Source: Tetragonia tetragonoides (Eukaryota; Streptophyta; Magnoliopsida; Caryophyllales; Aizoaceae). Taken from it: DNA of 64,000 nucleotides. The DNA lies in assembly GCA_038025085.1 (NCBI GenBank), contig CM076150.1, forward strand, positions 3,018,001 to 3,082,000. Direction: 5' to 3'. The translations under genes were made by a program, and so were the position numbers. Below are positions 1-9,613 of this stretch, piece by piece; the first letter of the stretch is position 1, and every line of letters starts with the position of its first letter. Below the pieces are notes generated by a model. That model did no database searches and was not told the DNA's origin. It saw only the letters and a list, made by a program, of their open reading frames with translations.

Positions 1-736
1 GAGTGCTCGATGCGCAAGGAGAAACGTTCCACGAGATTGTTAGTTGACTTGCTGCACGTCATGACAAAGAGGAGTTTTGTATATTTGTTGCAATGGCATG
101 GGCGATGTGGAAAGCTCGAAATGAGGTAGTGTTTGGTGGGACGACGCCTCCTAATATGGATACCTTGGTACCTGGCTTCCTGCGCTATGTGAACGATTAT
201 AGGCAGTTTGCTGCAACTGTCCTGCCTACAAACCTCCAACTCTCAATAACTCGTGGCGGCCACCTCTTGAAGGTAGCTACAAAGTGAACACGGATGCGGC
301 TCTAATGGAGAATGGTGTTGTTGGTCTGGGTGCTGTAATACGTGATGAATGTGGAAGGATATTAGCTGCAAGCACGAAGCGACTGAAAGTTAAATGAGAT
401 GCAGATGTGGCAGAGTGCGTGGCAGGACGTTTTGGTGTTCAGCTAGCTGCAAGACTCGGTTTGAGAAAGGTCATACTTGAGTCAGATGCACTGTCGCTCA
501 TAGAACGACTCCACAAAAGCAAATTTGGAATGACACCAACATACTTGATTGCGGAAGACATTATAGCTATGTGTTTTTGTTTTGATTATTTTGCTAGTAT
601 TCATGTAAAACGGGTGGGGAACACGGTGGCGTACCTTGCTGCGAGGTTGCGTTCCCCCAATGGAATTTCTCAAACTCTTGAGTGTAATTTTCCCCATGGC
701 CTCACGGCCTTGGCGGAGCTTGATTCTGGTGATTAA
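1..736 (+). pseudogene. LINE-type RNase H domain remnant (RVT_3-like)
   Basis: This is a degraded 3' end of a plant non-LTR retrotransposon or a related RNase H-like gene. An upstream stretch contains the W-x-x-RNEVVF motif (about 103-138). The RNase H core starts at about 278 with KVNTDAA, continues with LGAVIRDECGRILAA, and then runs from 407 to 736. There are three lesions: a TGA at 48-50, a frameshift between about 230 and 245 separating the two blocks, and an in-frame TGA at 393-395 where the family normally has Trp before the DADVAE-like segment. The final block ends at a TAA at 734-736. The left edge lies outside the window, so the parent element cannot be sized. It is not expected to be functional. 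Confidence 0.75.
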
Positions 737-1282
737 TGAAAACCCCCCCACTCGTAATTTACCTTCAAAAAAAATAAATTACACACTATGGTGAAATATT
801 TTGTTCATTGCTTGCCATCCTTTTCGACAATTTTTTTGGAGTGATAAATTTTTTTTCTTTTATATTTAAATCTTGCCTAATAATTACTCCCTCTGTCCCT
901 CAAATATGGTAAAAGATTGCTAATATACTAGTCCCATATTATAGTTAAAGTATAACAATTAATCAGTAAATGAACTTGGAAAGTTAATACATTGAGCAAT
1001 TAACGAGGAAGGCAATAAACATCAAAGAAGAAAATTTGGTGCATTAATTTACTACTCCTTTACAAGTTGAAGTATGGACCCGCCATTTTTTTTCTTCTTC
1101 TATTTGCAAGAGTGAGAACACGAAAAAAGTGAAAAACTAAAATTCAAAAATTAGAATAGGTGTGTTCTAGTGTATCCAGAATATGTTTACATTACAGAGC
1201 TCTTAACAAGTGGGAATCACCATTTGCATCACCTGTCCACAAAAACAATAAAAAAGTTAACTTGATATGCCTCTGTCATGCT

Positions 1283-1335
1283 TGGCTATAGAGGGGGTCT
1301 CACCTTGAGGCGGCCTCATAAGAGACCTTTTGTCA
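1283..1335 (+). repeat. Copy A of a dispersed ~55-bp motif
   Basis: This has the core TTGGCTATAGAGG, then GTCTCACCTTGAGG and CGGCCTCATAAGAGACC. Related copies lie at 28950-29005, 29290-29331, 60790-60855 and, inverted, 31790-31850. It sits inside the mariner-like element, downstream of the transposase remnant. It probably marks part of a short transposon family, but I cannot name one. Confidence 0.55.
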
Positions 1336-1368
1336 TATCATATGTTTTCACCAATACACATTGGTTAG

Positions 1369-2355
1369 TTAAGATTCATCATCGACATCAATGTGCGGTT
1401 TGGCGTTATCTAGTTGGATATAAATTGTTTCCTCCAATGTAGAGACTAGCCATTTAGCAAAAATTGCAGGCAAAACTTTTTGGATTAAATATGTTCTTAT
1501 CACTTCCTTACTCACTGATAAGATGGGTTTAGTTTTTAATGTACCAGCCAGACGATTCTTACTTGAGCGCTTGGCAAACTCTTTGAAAATGAAAGGAAAA
1601 ATTCCTATCTTACCATCGAACTCTTGATTACGAAGCATATCGAATCAAGGTTGAGCAACCGCTGCTAAAAACATAACTTTTCCAATATACCTTTTCCTTC
1701 GACAAATTCGGCGTGGCTCCTATTCGCTTGGAAGTAGATAGTATTTCTCGACATCCTTGGTCATATAGAACCACTTCTCATCGATGTGAACATATTGATG
1801 TAGGTCGTCAAATGCTGGTTGACCTCCTAGAAGACTTATGGGATCAAGCATGTACAAGCAGAATTGTAGTCTTGACCTTTTGTTCTCCTCGGTGAGATGC
1901 GGTTTTAAAGCATTTGAATGACGACGTAATAAGCCCTCCTTGATTCTTCTATGAAGAGTTGATTTTGGAAAACCAATGGCTTTCGCTAATGATCGGATAT
2001 TTGTGCGGCGACGAAGTGGAACTGTCGCTATTTGATTGACATCAATGTAAATTCGTTTTGGTCCACATTTTCCTGAGTACTGGTTGGACGAACCATTCAC
2101 TGATCCAGCATCATGATATGTGATTGCTCTTTTCCATATCCCATAAATTGTGTTGGGAGTGAAAAAGTATTCTGAGACAAGTTGTGATACAGAGCCTTTC
2201 TTAAGCTTTCCGTTAGTACTCTGTTCCAGTAGCCTATGAAAAATAAGTTGGCGTTGTTCATTTGTTAGGAATTTTCTAACTTTACGTGAAGTGGTTGTTT
2301 GTGGTAAGGTATCTATGTGTGGGTAATTGGTTAGCAAAAGAGGTGGGGATTGCAT
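1369..2355 (-). pseudogene. Plant mariner-like transposase, broken
   Basis: Read on the minus strand from ATG at 2355, the first 211 codons include an N-terminal helix-turn-helix region (RKFLTNEQRQLIF, then IGFPKSTLHRRIKEG) and the first catalytic Asp in VHIDEKWFY. An in-frame TAG at 1720-1722 interrupts the frame. It resumes with EPRRICRRKRYIGKVMFLAAVAQP, has a TGA at about 1648, and continues to 1369 with the second catalytic block QLDNAKPHIDVDDE. The segment carrying the third Asp is missing, because the frame stops right after DDES. All blocks share one frame, so the damage is two nonsense changes plus a 3' truncation. Plant mariner transposases are usually 400-500 aa. This copy cannot be active. 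Confidence 0.85.
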
Positions 2356-2689
2356 CTTTCAAAATATAGGATAAGAACAAAAAGACCTTTTTTTTTTCTA
2401 ATGGAAGAACAAAGGGCTTAATTTTTGGTACTGTAAATCTTGAGGAGTAATCCCCTTTTATAGGAAAATCTAGTGAAAAAATAACTTGATTAGTTTTGCC
2501 GCTATCCAATAAATTTAGTTGGAGGGAAAACTCAAATTTTTTAGTGGGAGGTAAAATTCAAAATTTTAGTGACTTGAAATTTGAGTTAAACGTAGCATGA
2601 AAATGAAGTAGTGTAGAAGTTTTGGCGGCAGATATTAGCGGCAAGTGAATGGTTTTGGTGGCAGTTTATCTTTATCCATGGTAATTATT

Positions 2690-3437
2690 AGGGGTGAAAG
2701 TTTGGACTTTGGATTGGATTATGGCTTAGTCCAAATTCAATCCAAAAAAATTTGGACTCAAAATTTTGAGTCCAAATCCAATCCAAACTAATTTTGGACT
2801 TTGATTTTTGAGTCCGAATCCAATCCGAATTATTTTCCGTAATCCAATCCGACCCGAATAATCCAATTTTTTTCCTGACTCCTTACCGTTTCTACAACAA
2901 TGTCCATTACTTAATAATTTTTTTTTATCGATAAGATAATAATACAAATGTTGAAGCCAACTACAAGTCTACAATATTCATTAAAAAAAATGCAAATTAT
3001 GTAGTTTCAAAGGTGTTCAGTAATCTCCGCTTAGTGTACATGGATAAGACTTATGTGTAAAGAGATAGCAAGTGGACGAGTGGCTGCTAAGGCGTAACTT
3101 GAGTGAGTTGTCTAACAGGATTTTTCTCTCTTAATTTATGTATGCATTTTATTGTTGCCTTCAATCTCTTAGGTTTTCATTTGTAGCTTTTACTTTTTAT
3201 TTTGGGGTAATATCATTTTTGGATTATATGTATTTCCATTTATTAATTTATATCTAATTTGGATTGGATTGGATTATTGGACTCCGAAAGAGTGAGTCCA
3301 AATCCAATCCGAAGATCCAAACAATATTTTTTTCGAGTCCGAATCTAATCCGAAATCCAAAAAGTCCAATCCGAATTGCCTAATTTGGATTGGATTGAAT
3401 TGGATTTTGGATTTAATCCGAATAAATTTCACCCCTC
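2690..3437. mobile_element. hAT-like non-autonomous element nested in the mariner-like element
   Basis: The ends are inverted: AGGGGTGAAA on the left and TTTCACCCCTC on the right. They are flanked by the direct repeat GTAATTATT at 2681-2689 and 3438-3446 (8 or 9 bp, depending on where the terminal T is assigned). Subterminal regions on both sides are packed with GGATT/AATCC words in opposite orientation, so the ends could fold together. About 280 bp in the middle (roughly 2920-3200) is unrelated to the repeat. No transposase reading frame is present. It inserted after the mariner-like element was in place. Confidence 0.75.
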
Positions 3438-3569
3438 GTAATTATTGTCATTAAGTGCTAATTGGAAATATGTAAACATAAAGTAATCTGTGCAGTCACA
3501 TTAATTGAGTTGTTCCCTTATTTTTCTTGACTTTCAAAGTTTTACTATCTTAACGTGACAGAAGGAGTA

Positions 3570-4227
3570 TTAATTTTAGAAACCATAACCTATTATTTCA
3601 TGTGGTATAGTGGTAGATTTCTCATGAAACTTATCTGTTCATATTTATTTAAATTAAAATAATGCTAATGTTTGATGAGATATGGCCATATGCGTCTTCG
3701 CTCACACCATAGATAACCTTTTCTTTAAGTAGTTATTAACGTAGTGTGCATTATCTTATGCTTAAGTAAATTCTATGAGCTACTGCAATGAGAAAGAGGA
3801 CCGAAATGACCAGAGCTATCTACCCAATAACTGGTTCTAGCATAAATAACAGTTTGATGTTTGCAAGAGCTCCCAATAGACCGAAGGTGCATTCACTACA
3901 AATTGATGCCTAGGTATGTGATCAGGTTCATCAGCAGCAAAAAAAGTTGTAATAATATATAGGATAAGAACACTTATGAAGTGATATATTAGGATCAGAT
4001 GTGTGTTTAACGATGTCTACCAGCCTTGAACTAAATTGCTTAACATTTTGAGACTAATTTCTCTAAAAGACCAACAAAATCTTAACTAAATCTAATGATC
4101 TTATAGTAAGTATCAATAGAAAATTATAACATTGAGCTGATATGGAGTTTCCAACATTTGATGACCAATACACAAGTTACACACACTCTCCCTCTATTTA
4201 TTTTCTCTCTCTTGAACAATAGGACAG
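3570..4227. other. Intergenic, AT-rich, nothing recognised
   Basis: There is no open frame with family similarity and no clear transposon terminus. A short stretch near 3602-3625 (GTGGTATAGTGGTAG) resembles a tRNA D-arm but lacks the rest of a cloverleaf. Confidence 0.5.
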
Positions 4228-4311
4228 ATGGCAGCAGAGGAAGCAAAGCAGGTGGCGGTTGAAACTCCGGCACCGGAGATGCCGCCGCAAAAGCCATCTG
4301 CACCGATGTGA
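4228..4311 (+). other. Short 27-codon open frame, possible stray first exon
   Basis: ATG at 4228 opens an Ala/Pro/Glu-rich peptide beginning MAAEEAKQVAVE and ending at TGA 4309-4311. It is GC-richer than its surroundings, which suggests exon origin. It lies about 300 bp upstream of the F-box remnant. No splice donor leading to that gene was identified. It may be a captured or decayed first exon, and no function is assigned. Confidence 0.3.
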
Positions 4312-4387
4312 TATAAATGTGGTTCACAACATATATTGCACATAATGATGTGATATAAATGTGGTTCACAACATATATTGCACATAT
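4305..4387. repeat. 42-bp tandem duplication (two copies)
   Basis: A unit starting GATGTGATATAAATG and ending in TTGCACATAAT is repeated head to tail at 4305-4346 and 4347-4387. The copies are essentially identical, so the duplication is recent. Confidence 0.85.
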
Positions 4388-4613
4388 GTTGCACATACAT
4401 TGCATATTTTCAACAAAATGTAATACGTTGTCTTTACGTTGTCGCCTAGTGTAAGAGTATGAGAACACTAGCTTAGACAAATACGTTGTCAGATCAATAG
4501 GTTTTCATAGTAGCAAACTCGCTAATAATCCTTTTGGTAATTGGGATACAACATTTGTTTCTATACCTGCTCAAAGGAGAGAAGAGCCATGTGAATATCC
4601 CAGAGTACATGCA

Positions 4614-5055
4614 ATGGGTGGAATTAACCTGCTCGATCTCCCTCTTCCTCTTGTGGAAAATATTCTTGGCCGCATTGGAAGTTTCAATTGTTGATCTAGT
4701 GAATTGCTGGCTAAGGTGCGATTTTTAATTTAATTGTTATTGAGTTACCTAAATTTTAATTAATAACTAAACTTTGTTTTGTTAATTGACAGTTGCAAAC
4801 TGTTGTATAACGCAGGGTATGAAAATAGTGTCTTTCATCATGCAGACATTTCAATTATTGTGGAATACCCTACAACCATGAGGGCGCTGTCATTCCTCTA
4901 TAGATGTGCTAAGAACAACAACCCACTTGCTATGTTGAAAAGTGGTCTGGTATATAGACCCTTTTATATAGTTTATCAGGATATCCTTTGTTTTTTTACA
5001 TATTTTATATTACTTTTTGCAGCGTATGTACATCTATCATGGGAGGATCCGTTAA
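4614..5055 (+). pseudogene. F-box gene (At2g35280-like family), 5' portion, split by a retrotransposon
   Basis: ATG at 4614 begins an F-box: LLDLPLPLVENILGRIGS. A one-base frameshift at about 4683 moves the continuation SIVDLVNCWL into the next frame. Exon 1 ends at 4715 (AG|GTGCG). Exon 2 starts at 4793 after TTGACAG, and the joined frame reads SCKLLYNAGYENSVF without a break. Further on, RALSFLYRCAKNNNPLAML matches the Sel1-like part of this plant F-box family. Proteins of the family act as SCF ubiquitin-ligase adaptors. At 5055 the gene is cut by the chromovirus. The reading frame resumes exactly after the element, at 16223. The frameshift suggests the gene was already failing, or is a sequencing error. 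The retrotransposon alone would abolish the protein. Confidence 0.75.
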
Positions 5056-5384
5056 TGTGATACCCCAATATTTTCTATAATTATAATATCGATTATAATT
5101 CATTTATAAATAGTTTTGGAGATTTAAATCGTATATTTATTTAACGATTCGATTTACTCAAATTAAGCCATAATAATATTAATTATTATTATGGAAATTT
5201 CGGGATTTATAATTATCAAATTGAGAGATTTAATTAAAATGATTTCGTATATGAATGAGGTTTATTCATATTGTTTTAAATAGCTTTAAATAGCATTTAA
5301 TTAGTTTTAATTGTGTTTTAATTAATTATTAAATCTGAAAATAATCCTAATTCTAGTAGGGTTTGACTTTCCTTGACTGGCACC

Positions 5385-5392
5385 TATATAAG
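5385..5392 (+). promoter_or_regulatory. TATA box of the chromovirus left LTR
   Basis: TATATAAG is followed by the CT-rich leader. In the right LTR the same site reads TATACAAG, a change that weakens the box. Confidence 0.55.
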
Positions 5393-5440
5393 CAAAGAGA
5401 TGGGTCAGTTGATCAATATACAGAACTGAGCCAAAAACCC

Positions 5441-5512
<72 letters not shown>

Positions 5513-7315
5513 GGCCTCACGCACACACTCTCTCTCTCCTCCATTGCTGCCGCCCCTTCGCCGGAGAACACTAGGCCACCACCAGGTGAGCCGCTCCCCT
5601 CTCCTCTCTCTTCCTTTCTCTCTCTTTCTTCCCCTCTCCCTCGCTCCCCTATTTTCTCTCCCCCGTTCCTTGTTTTTCTGTCCCGTGGCTGTCGCCCCAC
5701 CGCTGCGCCACTAGGCCCCGCCTGGGTGGTCGCCGGCGGGTGGCCGACGCGGCTGGGCCTTTTCCGTCGCCTCTCTCCTCTTCAGTCTCTCTCTCTCTCT
5801 CGCTCTTGGTTGCTCTCTCTCTTTCTCTCTCCTGGCCGCCGATCACCGGTGAGCCACCACCACCGACCACGGTGGTCAGGTGGGTGGTGATGGTGCTGAT
5901 GGGTCCAACCATGGGTCCCCTTGTGGGTGACCGTGGTCGAGCCTTGCACAATAAGTTAGGGTTTCGAATTTAATATTTTCGTTTTAATTAATTTCGTATT
6001 TTCAGTATTTTTTAATAATTGTTTATATTTTTCTGTACTCGTTCGGAGTCCGAATCCGGATTTTCAAAAGCCTAGATTGGTTGGAATAAATCTAAGAATT
6101 TAATAAAAATATTATTTTACAGTTTCAGTACTGTTTGGATTTTCGTAATTGTTAATTATGTCTCGCTAATTGTTTTTAATTAAAACCAAACGGACAAGCG
6201 TGATCCAGTTATGATTAGTCAAGTCACCTACTGCTAAGTGAGAGTTTGTTAGGTAAGAGATTGTGCCTACCTCCTTCCAAAGCCCCATCAATACTATTTT
6301 GATGTGTTATGTGCTAATTGATAATCATTTGTGAATTTAATATGCTAAGCATGATTAAATTATATCGTCGTTAGTTATGAGAATATAAATTATATTCTTC
6401 GCTGTAAATATGATTTATAATGAGTATGATGAGATTATGGAGTTTCGTTAATTAATTAGTTCATATGCTAATTAATGTTTAATTATGACGATGTTGAATT
6501 TCTAATATTATTATGATATAATAATATGTGCTCTTTGGAATGGGTTACTATTGAGTGCTAATGAGCACCTATTATAATTTTTGGATATTATTTGTGAAAG
6601 TGTAATTTTTGGTTATCATGATTTACTGCCGAAGTGCTGCCGAAATTTCGTTAGACATATATAAAGCATGATTATTGTCAATATGCCTTCATGTCATTAT
6701 TCGTTATTATTATTCATTATCATGAGCATGAAATGAAGTAGTATGTCGTGGTCTCGTTGTACCACTAGGTCAATCAATGCAAGTATGTGAATTGAATTAA
6801 ATGAGAATAAGACTCCTAATGGATCCCTAGGAGTAGTCGAGCTATCGAGACTTATCTAATTGATGTAGTCTAGGGATGCGTGATTCCCAAGTTATCTTTA
6901 TGGATACCTCGTAGTGTGTTCGGGACGGATCATTCCCCATTGTTATTTCTCTACATATCGATTATTATGTTAGAGGTAGTGTGAGTATACACTAGAGTAA
7001 GTCCATGGCATGTCTATATCTATCTATGAACAGTATGGGTAATCCCTATTCTATTCACTCTCTTATTACTCTAATCAAGATGGTTTATCTATTTGTGTTC
7101 GAATGATCACTAAAGCAAGTATGGCATGTAACCGAATATTGAGTATGCATGTGCTTGATTGTATGACTACTTGTGCATGCAAATGAATTTCAATGATTCT
7201 TCTAAAACCCAGGTAAGGTTTGCGAAAGTGTTTTTACTGAGTATGGAAGACGTTTATTCAGTTTATCAGATTTTTGTTTTCTTTTGTTTCTTCTCTTTTT
7301 CTTCTGTACCTTGTT

Positions 7316-7445
7316 AAACGGCCCACATTTAACCTTCTAGCAAACCGTCCTCACTCAACTACACCTGCACTTTGGTTTCCGGAAACCAAAGTGCAGGTGT
7401 AGTTGAGTGAGGACGGTTTGCTAGAAGGTTAAATGTGGGACGTTT
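7316..7445. repeat. 130-bp near-perfect palindrome with no spacer
   Basis: Bases 7316-7380 and 7381-7445 are reverse complements, with a single mismatch (7321 G against 7440 A). The centre is GGTTTCC|GGAAACC. There is no loop, so as DNA it could extrude a cruciform, and as RNA it would form a 65-bp hairpin. It lies inside the left LTR, in a segment the right LTR has lost. Confidence 0.95.
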
Positions 7446-7745
7446 CTTTAGAACTATTGATTATTGGTTACTTTGGATTAATTGGGATTTTGGTTTGTGC
7501 CCTTGAAGGCAAAGTTGTAATAAAACTATAATGGACTTAAGACAGCTAATAGACAACTCTGATAATTATGTTTAATTTATTTAGATGCTTCCTTTGATAC
7601 CTAGTTTTCCTTTCTGCTTAGCATTTACTCCTTAGCGATAAATGTTGCAGTAACGCCTTTGGATTCGTGACGGTTCGGTGTCGAGTCGTGGATAGCGACG
7701 TCGATAGTTCCCTGGAAATCGTTGCGAATTCGGGGGTGTTACAAA

Positions 7746-7758
7746 TGGTATCAGAGCC
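7746..7758 (+). promoter_or_regulatory. Primer-binding site of the chromovirus
   Basis: TGGTATCAGAGCC lies two bases after the left LTR and matches the 3' end of plant initiator tRNA-Met, the usual primer for these elements. Confidence 0.9.
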
Positions 7759-7934
7759 CTAGGTTTAAAAGGTTGCATAGGTTTAATAAATGAATTAATA
7801 AAGATTAGTTTTACTTTGGGGAAAATAAAATATAATTAAAGCCGTTGAGCGTAGTAGTCCTAGAAGATAGGAATTACTTGAAATCACCTTAATTGTGATT
7901 TAAATGTTCTTATTGTTTGATTGCCCTTCTGTAG

Positions 7935-8927
7935 ATGGCAATTACTCGTTTGACCGCGATGAAGTCGACTAGAGATAGAAAACCACGAGCGATGATAGTA
8001 GCACTCGAGAATGAAGTGGAGTATGTAGACATCTCCGACAGCGAGCCAACACATGACGAGCATGACGAGGCCGCGGTTGCCCCTGTGGCGCAAGAGGATG
8101 GCGCGCACGAGGTGGACCAACCCGCGCCTGATGCTCGTGACGAGGACGTTCCAGTAGAGCCTAATCACGACTTGGAGGCTAATGAGGATCTTGATCCTGA
8201 AGAGGAACCTACTGAGTCCGAACCTCAAGCTGACAATGCTCCTGCTGACGAGCCAAGCGTTGAGCCTAACTCTGTGGAACTAGAGATGCGATTTGAGGAT
8301 GGAGCTGGTGTCCCTGATTCACTGAGCATGCCAGACTTAGAGGATATTGGTGATGCAAGCGGCAACAAGTCTGCACCTCCCTCGCCTACCGCTGATGTGT
8401 CTCCTCCTGTGGAGCCTCTCTTTGCCACTGATGTCGAGCTGAATGACATCCGTGACTACATTGATCGCGCATTCACTACGATCGAGCGATACGAGTATGA
8501 GAACCGTATGAGGATACACCAAAGTTTTTGGGTAGAACTCTTATTAGCTAGCTTACCCAACCTGCATCCTTGGAAAGGTCTCAAGGAGAAGTATGACGAT
8601 GTGGTACTAAGGAGTGGCTACATCAATGATGGAAAGTACGACAAAGGCAATCGTTGGACGCTTACTTTTCAAGGTGTTGGCAATGAGTTATGCTTGTCTG
8701 AGTTCGAATGGAAGGTTAATCACGTTCTAGTGCCTGCTCCAAAGGATTTGTGCGAGAGTTGCTGGTCCAAGAAGCGCAAACTTGTGGACAACTTTAGAAG
8801 GCGCTTCATGCCTCAGAAGTTCGAAGGTGATGGACATCCTTACACTCCATGTAGGGAAGTGAAGCCAAGGAGGGACGATGATGATGATACGCCTCCCGGA
8901 TTGAAGCAAAACCCAGTTGCTGTTTAG
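7935..8927 (+). CDS. Extra open reading frame upstream of gag in the chromovirus (330 aa)
   Basis: This uninterrupted frame starts with MAITRLTAMKSTRDRKPRAM, 190 bp after the LTR. Residues 30-150 are extremely acidic and Pro/Ala-rich (repeated D-E-P-E words) and likely disordered. The C-terminal 180 residues look globular: DIRDYIDRAFTTIERYEYE, then a W-rich, basic segment with CESCWSKKRK and a D5 run near the end (DDDDDTPPG). I do not recognise a domain. Standard chromoviruses have a single gag-pol after the leader. Extra upstream ORFs are known in Tat/Ogre elements but are not the rule in Tekay. It is the only frame in the element with no stop codon, while gag-pol has several. It could be a captured host gene fragment or a lineage-specific accessory protein. 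Confidence 0.75.
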   Translation: MAITRLTAMKSTRDRKPRAMIVALENEVEYVDISDSEPTHDEHDEAAVAPVAQEDGAHEVDQPAPDARDEDVPVEPNHDLEANEDLDPEEEPTESEPQADNAPADEPSVEPNSVELEMRFEDGAGVPDSLSMPDLEDIGDASGNKSAPPSPTADVSPPVEPLFATDVELNDIRDYIDRAFTTIERYEYENRMRIHQSFWVELLLASLPNLHPWKGLKEKYDDVVLRSGYINDGKYDKGNRWTLTFQGVGNELCLSEFEWKVNHVLVPAPKDLCESCWSKKRKLVDNFRRRFMPQKFEGDGHPYTPCREVKPRRDDDDDTPPGLKQNPVAV

Positions 8928-9613
8928 TTATTTTATTGAATAGAGCTAGTTGTTTTGTTTAGAAACATTATTCCACTTTTATGATGGCCCTGCGTGGTCA
9001 AGTTTGATGATGGTGTGTAGTTTCCTAAGAAACAAATATTTTTGACTATTATATATCTTGCAATCTATCTTATTGCAAAATTATTTCATTTGGTTATATG
9101 AAAGTCGTTATGATTTGTTTATATCATTATTGTGTCACATATTTGCATGGTTGACCAAAAGCGTGAATGCTATCTCTTATCGTTGTGACATGATGGGAAA
9201 TCCATGTCGAAATTATGGCAAAATTTTTGTTAAGCATTATCAACTCTCTTGTGAGCCAAGTGCTAAAGCATATCGATATGTCTAAGTGTGATTATCTATT
9301 GCCCTACTAAAATAGTATGGAGCCTCTTTATGTGCATTTGAGCATCTTTGTCTATTCATGTGAAACTTACATGTCTAAAGTGTATTACAAGCCTATCGAA
9401 CTATTATGCATGAGAACTGAGAACAATAAAGCAAGTATGTTGCTTAGACCTACGCTGTAAGGTCGATCTTCGAAACTTATATGCTATATGCTAAATGTCA
9501 AGAGAAAGGTTTCAATTACAACCTATTTCTCTCAATTAGACCTTAAGGGGTCGAGATGTGCAAATTATATGAATGGTGTTCATACCATTACTTTATATTC
9601 TCAGATTCGCGAA
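8928..9613 (+). other. Spacer between the extra ORF and gag
   Basis: These 690 bp are AT-rich with no convincing protein. An in-frame extension of gag back to 9488 exists but lacks Gag-like sequence, so I place the gag start at 9614. Confidence 0.5.

Larger units (their letters stand above)
885..3569 (-). mobile_element. Mariner-like (Tc1/mariner) DNA transposon, degenerate
   Basis: Imperfect terminal inverted repeats of about 35 bp lie at 887-921 and 3533-3567. They start CTCCCTCTGTCCC on the left and CTCCTTCTGTCAC on the complement of the right end. Both are flanked by TA (885-886 and 3568-3569), the duplication expected for this superfamily. The transposase remnant lies inside on the minus strand. 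A separate hAT-like insertion (2690-3437) enlarges the element, so its original length was about 1.9 kb. This CTCCCTC-type terminus is the one shared by plant mariner elements and Stowaway MITEs. Confidence 0.85.
5056..7743 (+). repeat. Left LTR of the chromovirus (2.69 kb)
   Basis: It begins TGTGATACCCC and ends GGGGTGTTACA. A TATATAAG box at 5385-5392 lies about 50 bp upstream of a long (CT)n tract (5443-5503), consistent with the U3/R promoter. A second CT-rich block lies at about 5788-5830. It is about 950 bp longer than the right LTR, because the right copy has lost the segment equivalent to roughly 6560-7645. Apart from indels the two copies differ at only a few percent of positions in the stretches I compared by eye. 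Confidence 0.92.

Noticed and set aside
3600..3680. tRNA-like start (GTGGTATAGTGGTAG)
   Set aside because: It resembles a D-arm region, but there is no anticodon arm, T-arm or acceptor pairing.
4124..4480. 118-codon minus-strand frame with a repeated CAIYVVNHIYITS
   Set aside because: The repeat is only the translated 42-bp tandem duplication.
5363..5973. Ser/Leu-rich open frames over (CT)n tracts in both LTRs
   Set aside because: Simple-sequence translation of LTR leader DNA; frames occur on both strands and lack any domain.
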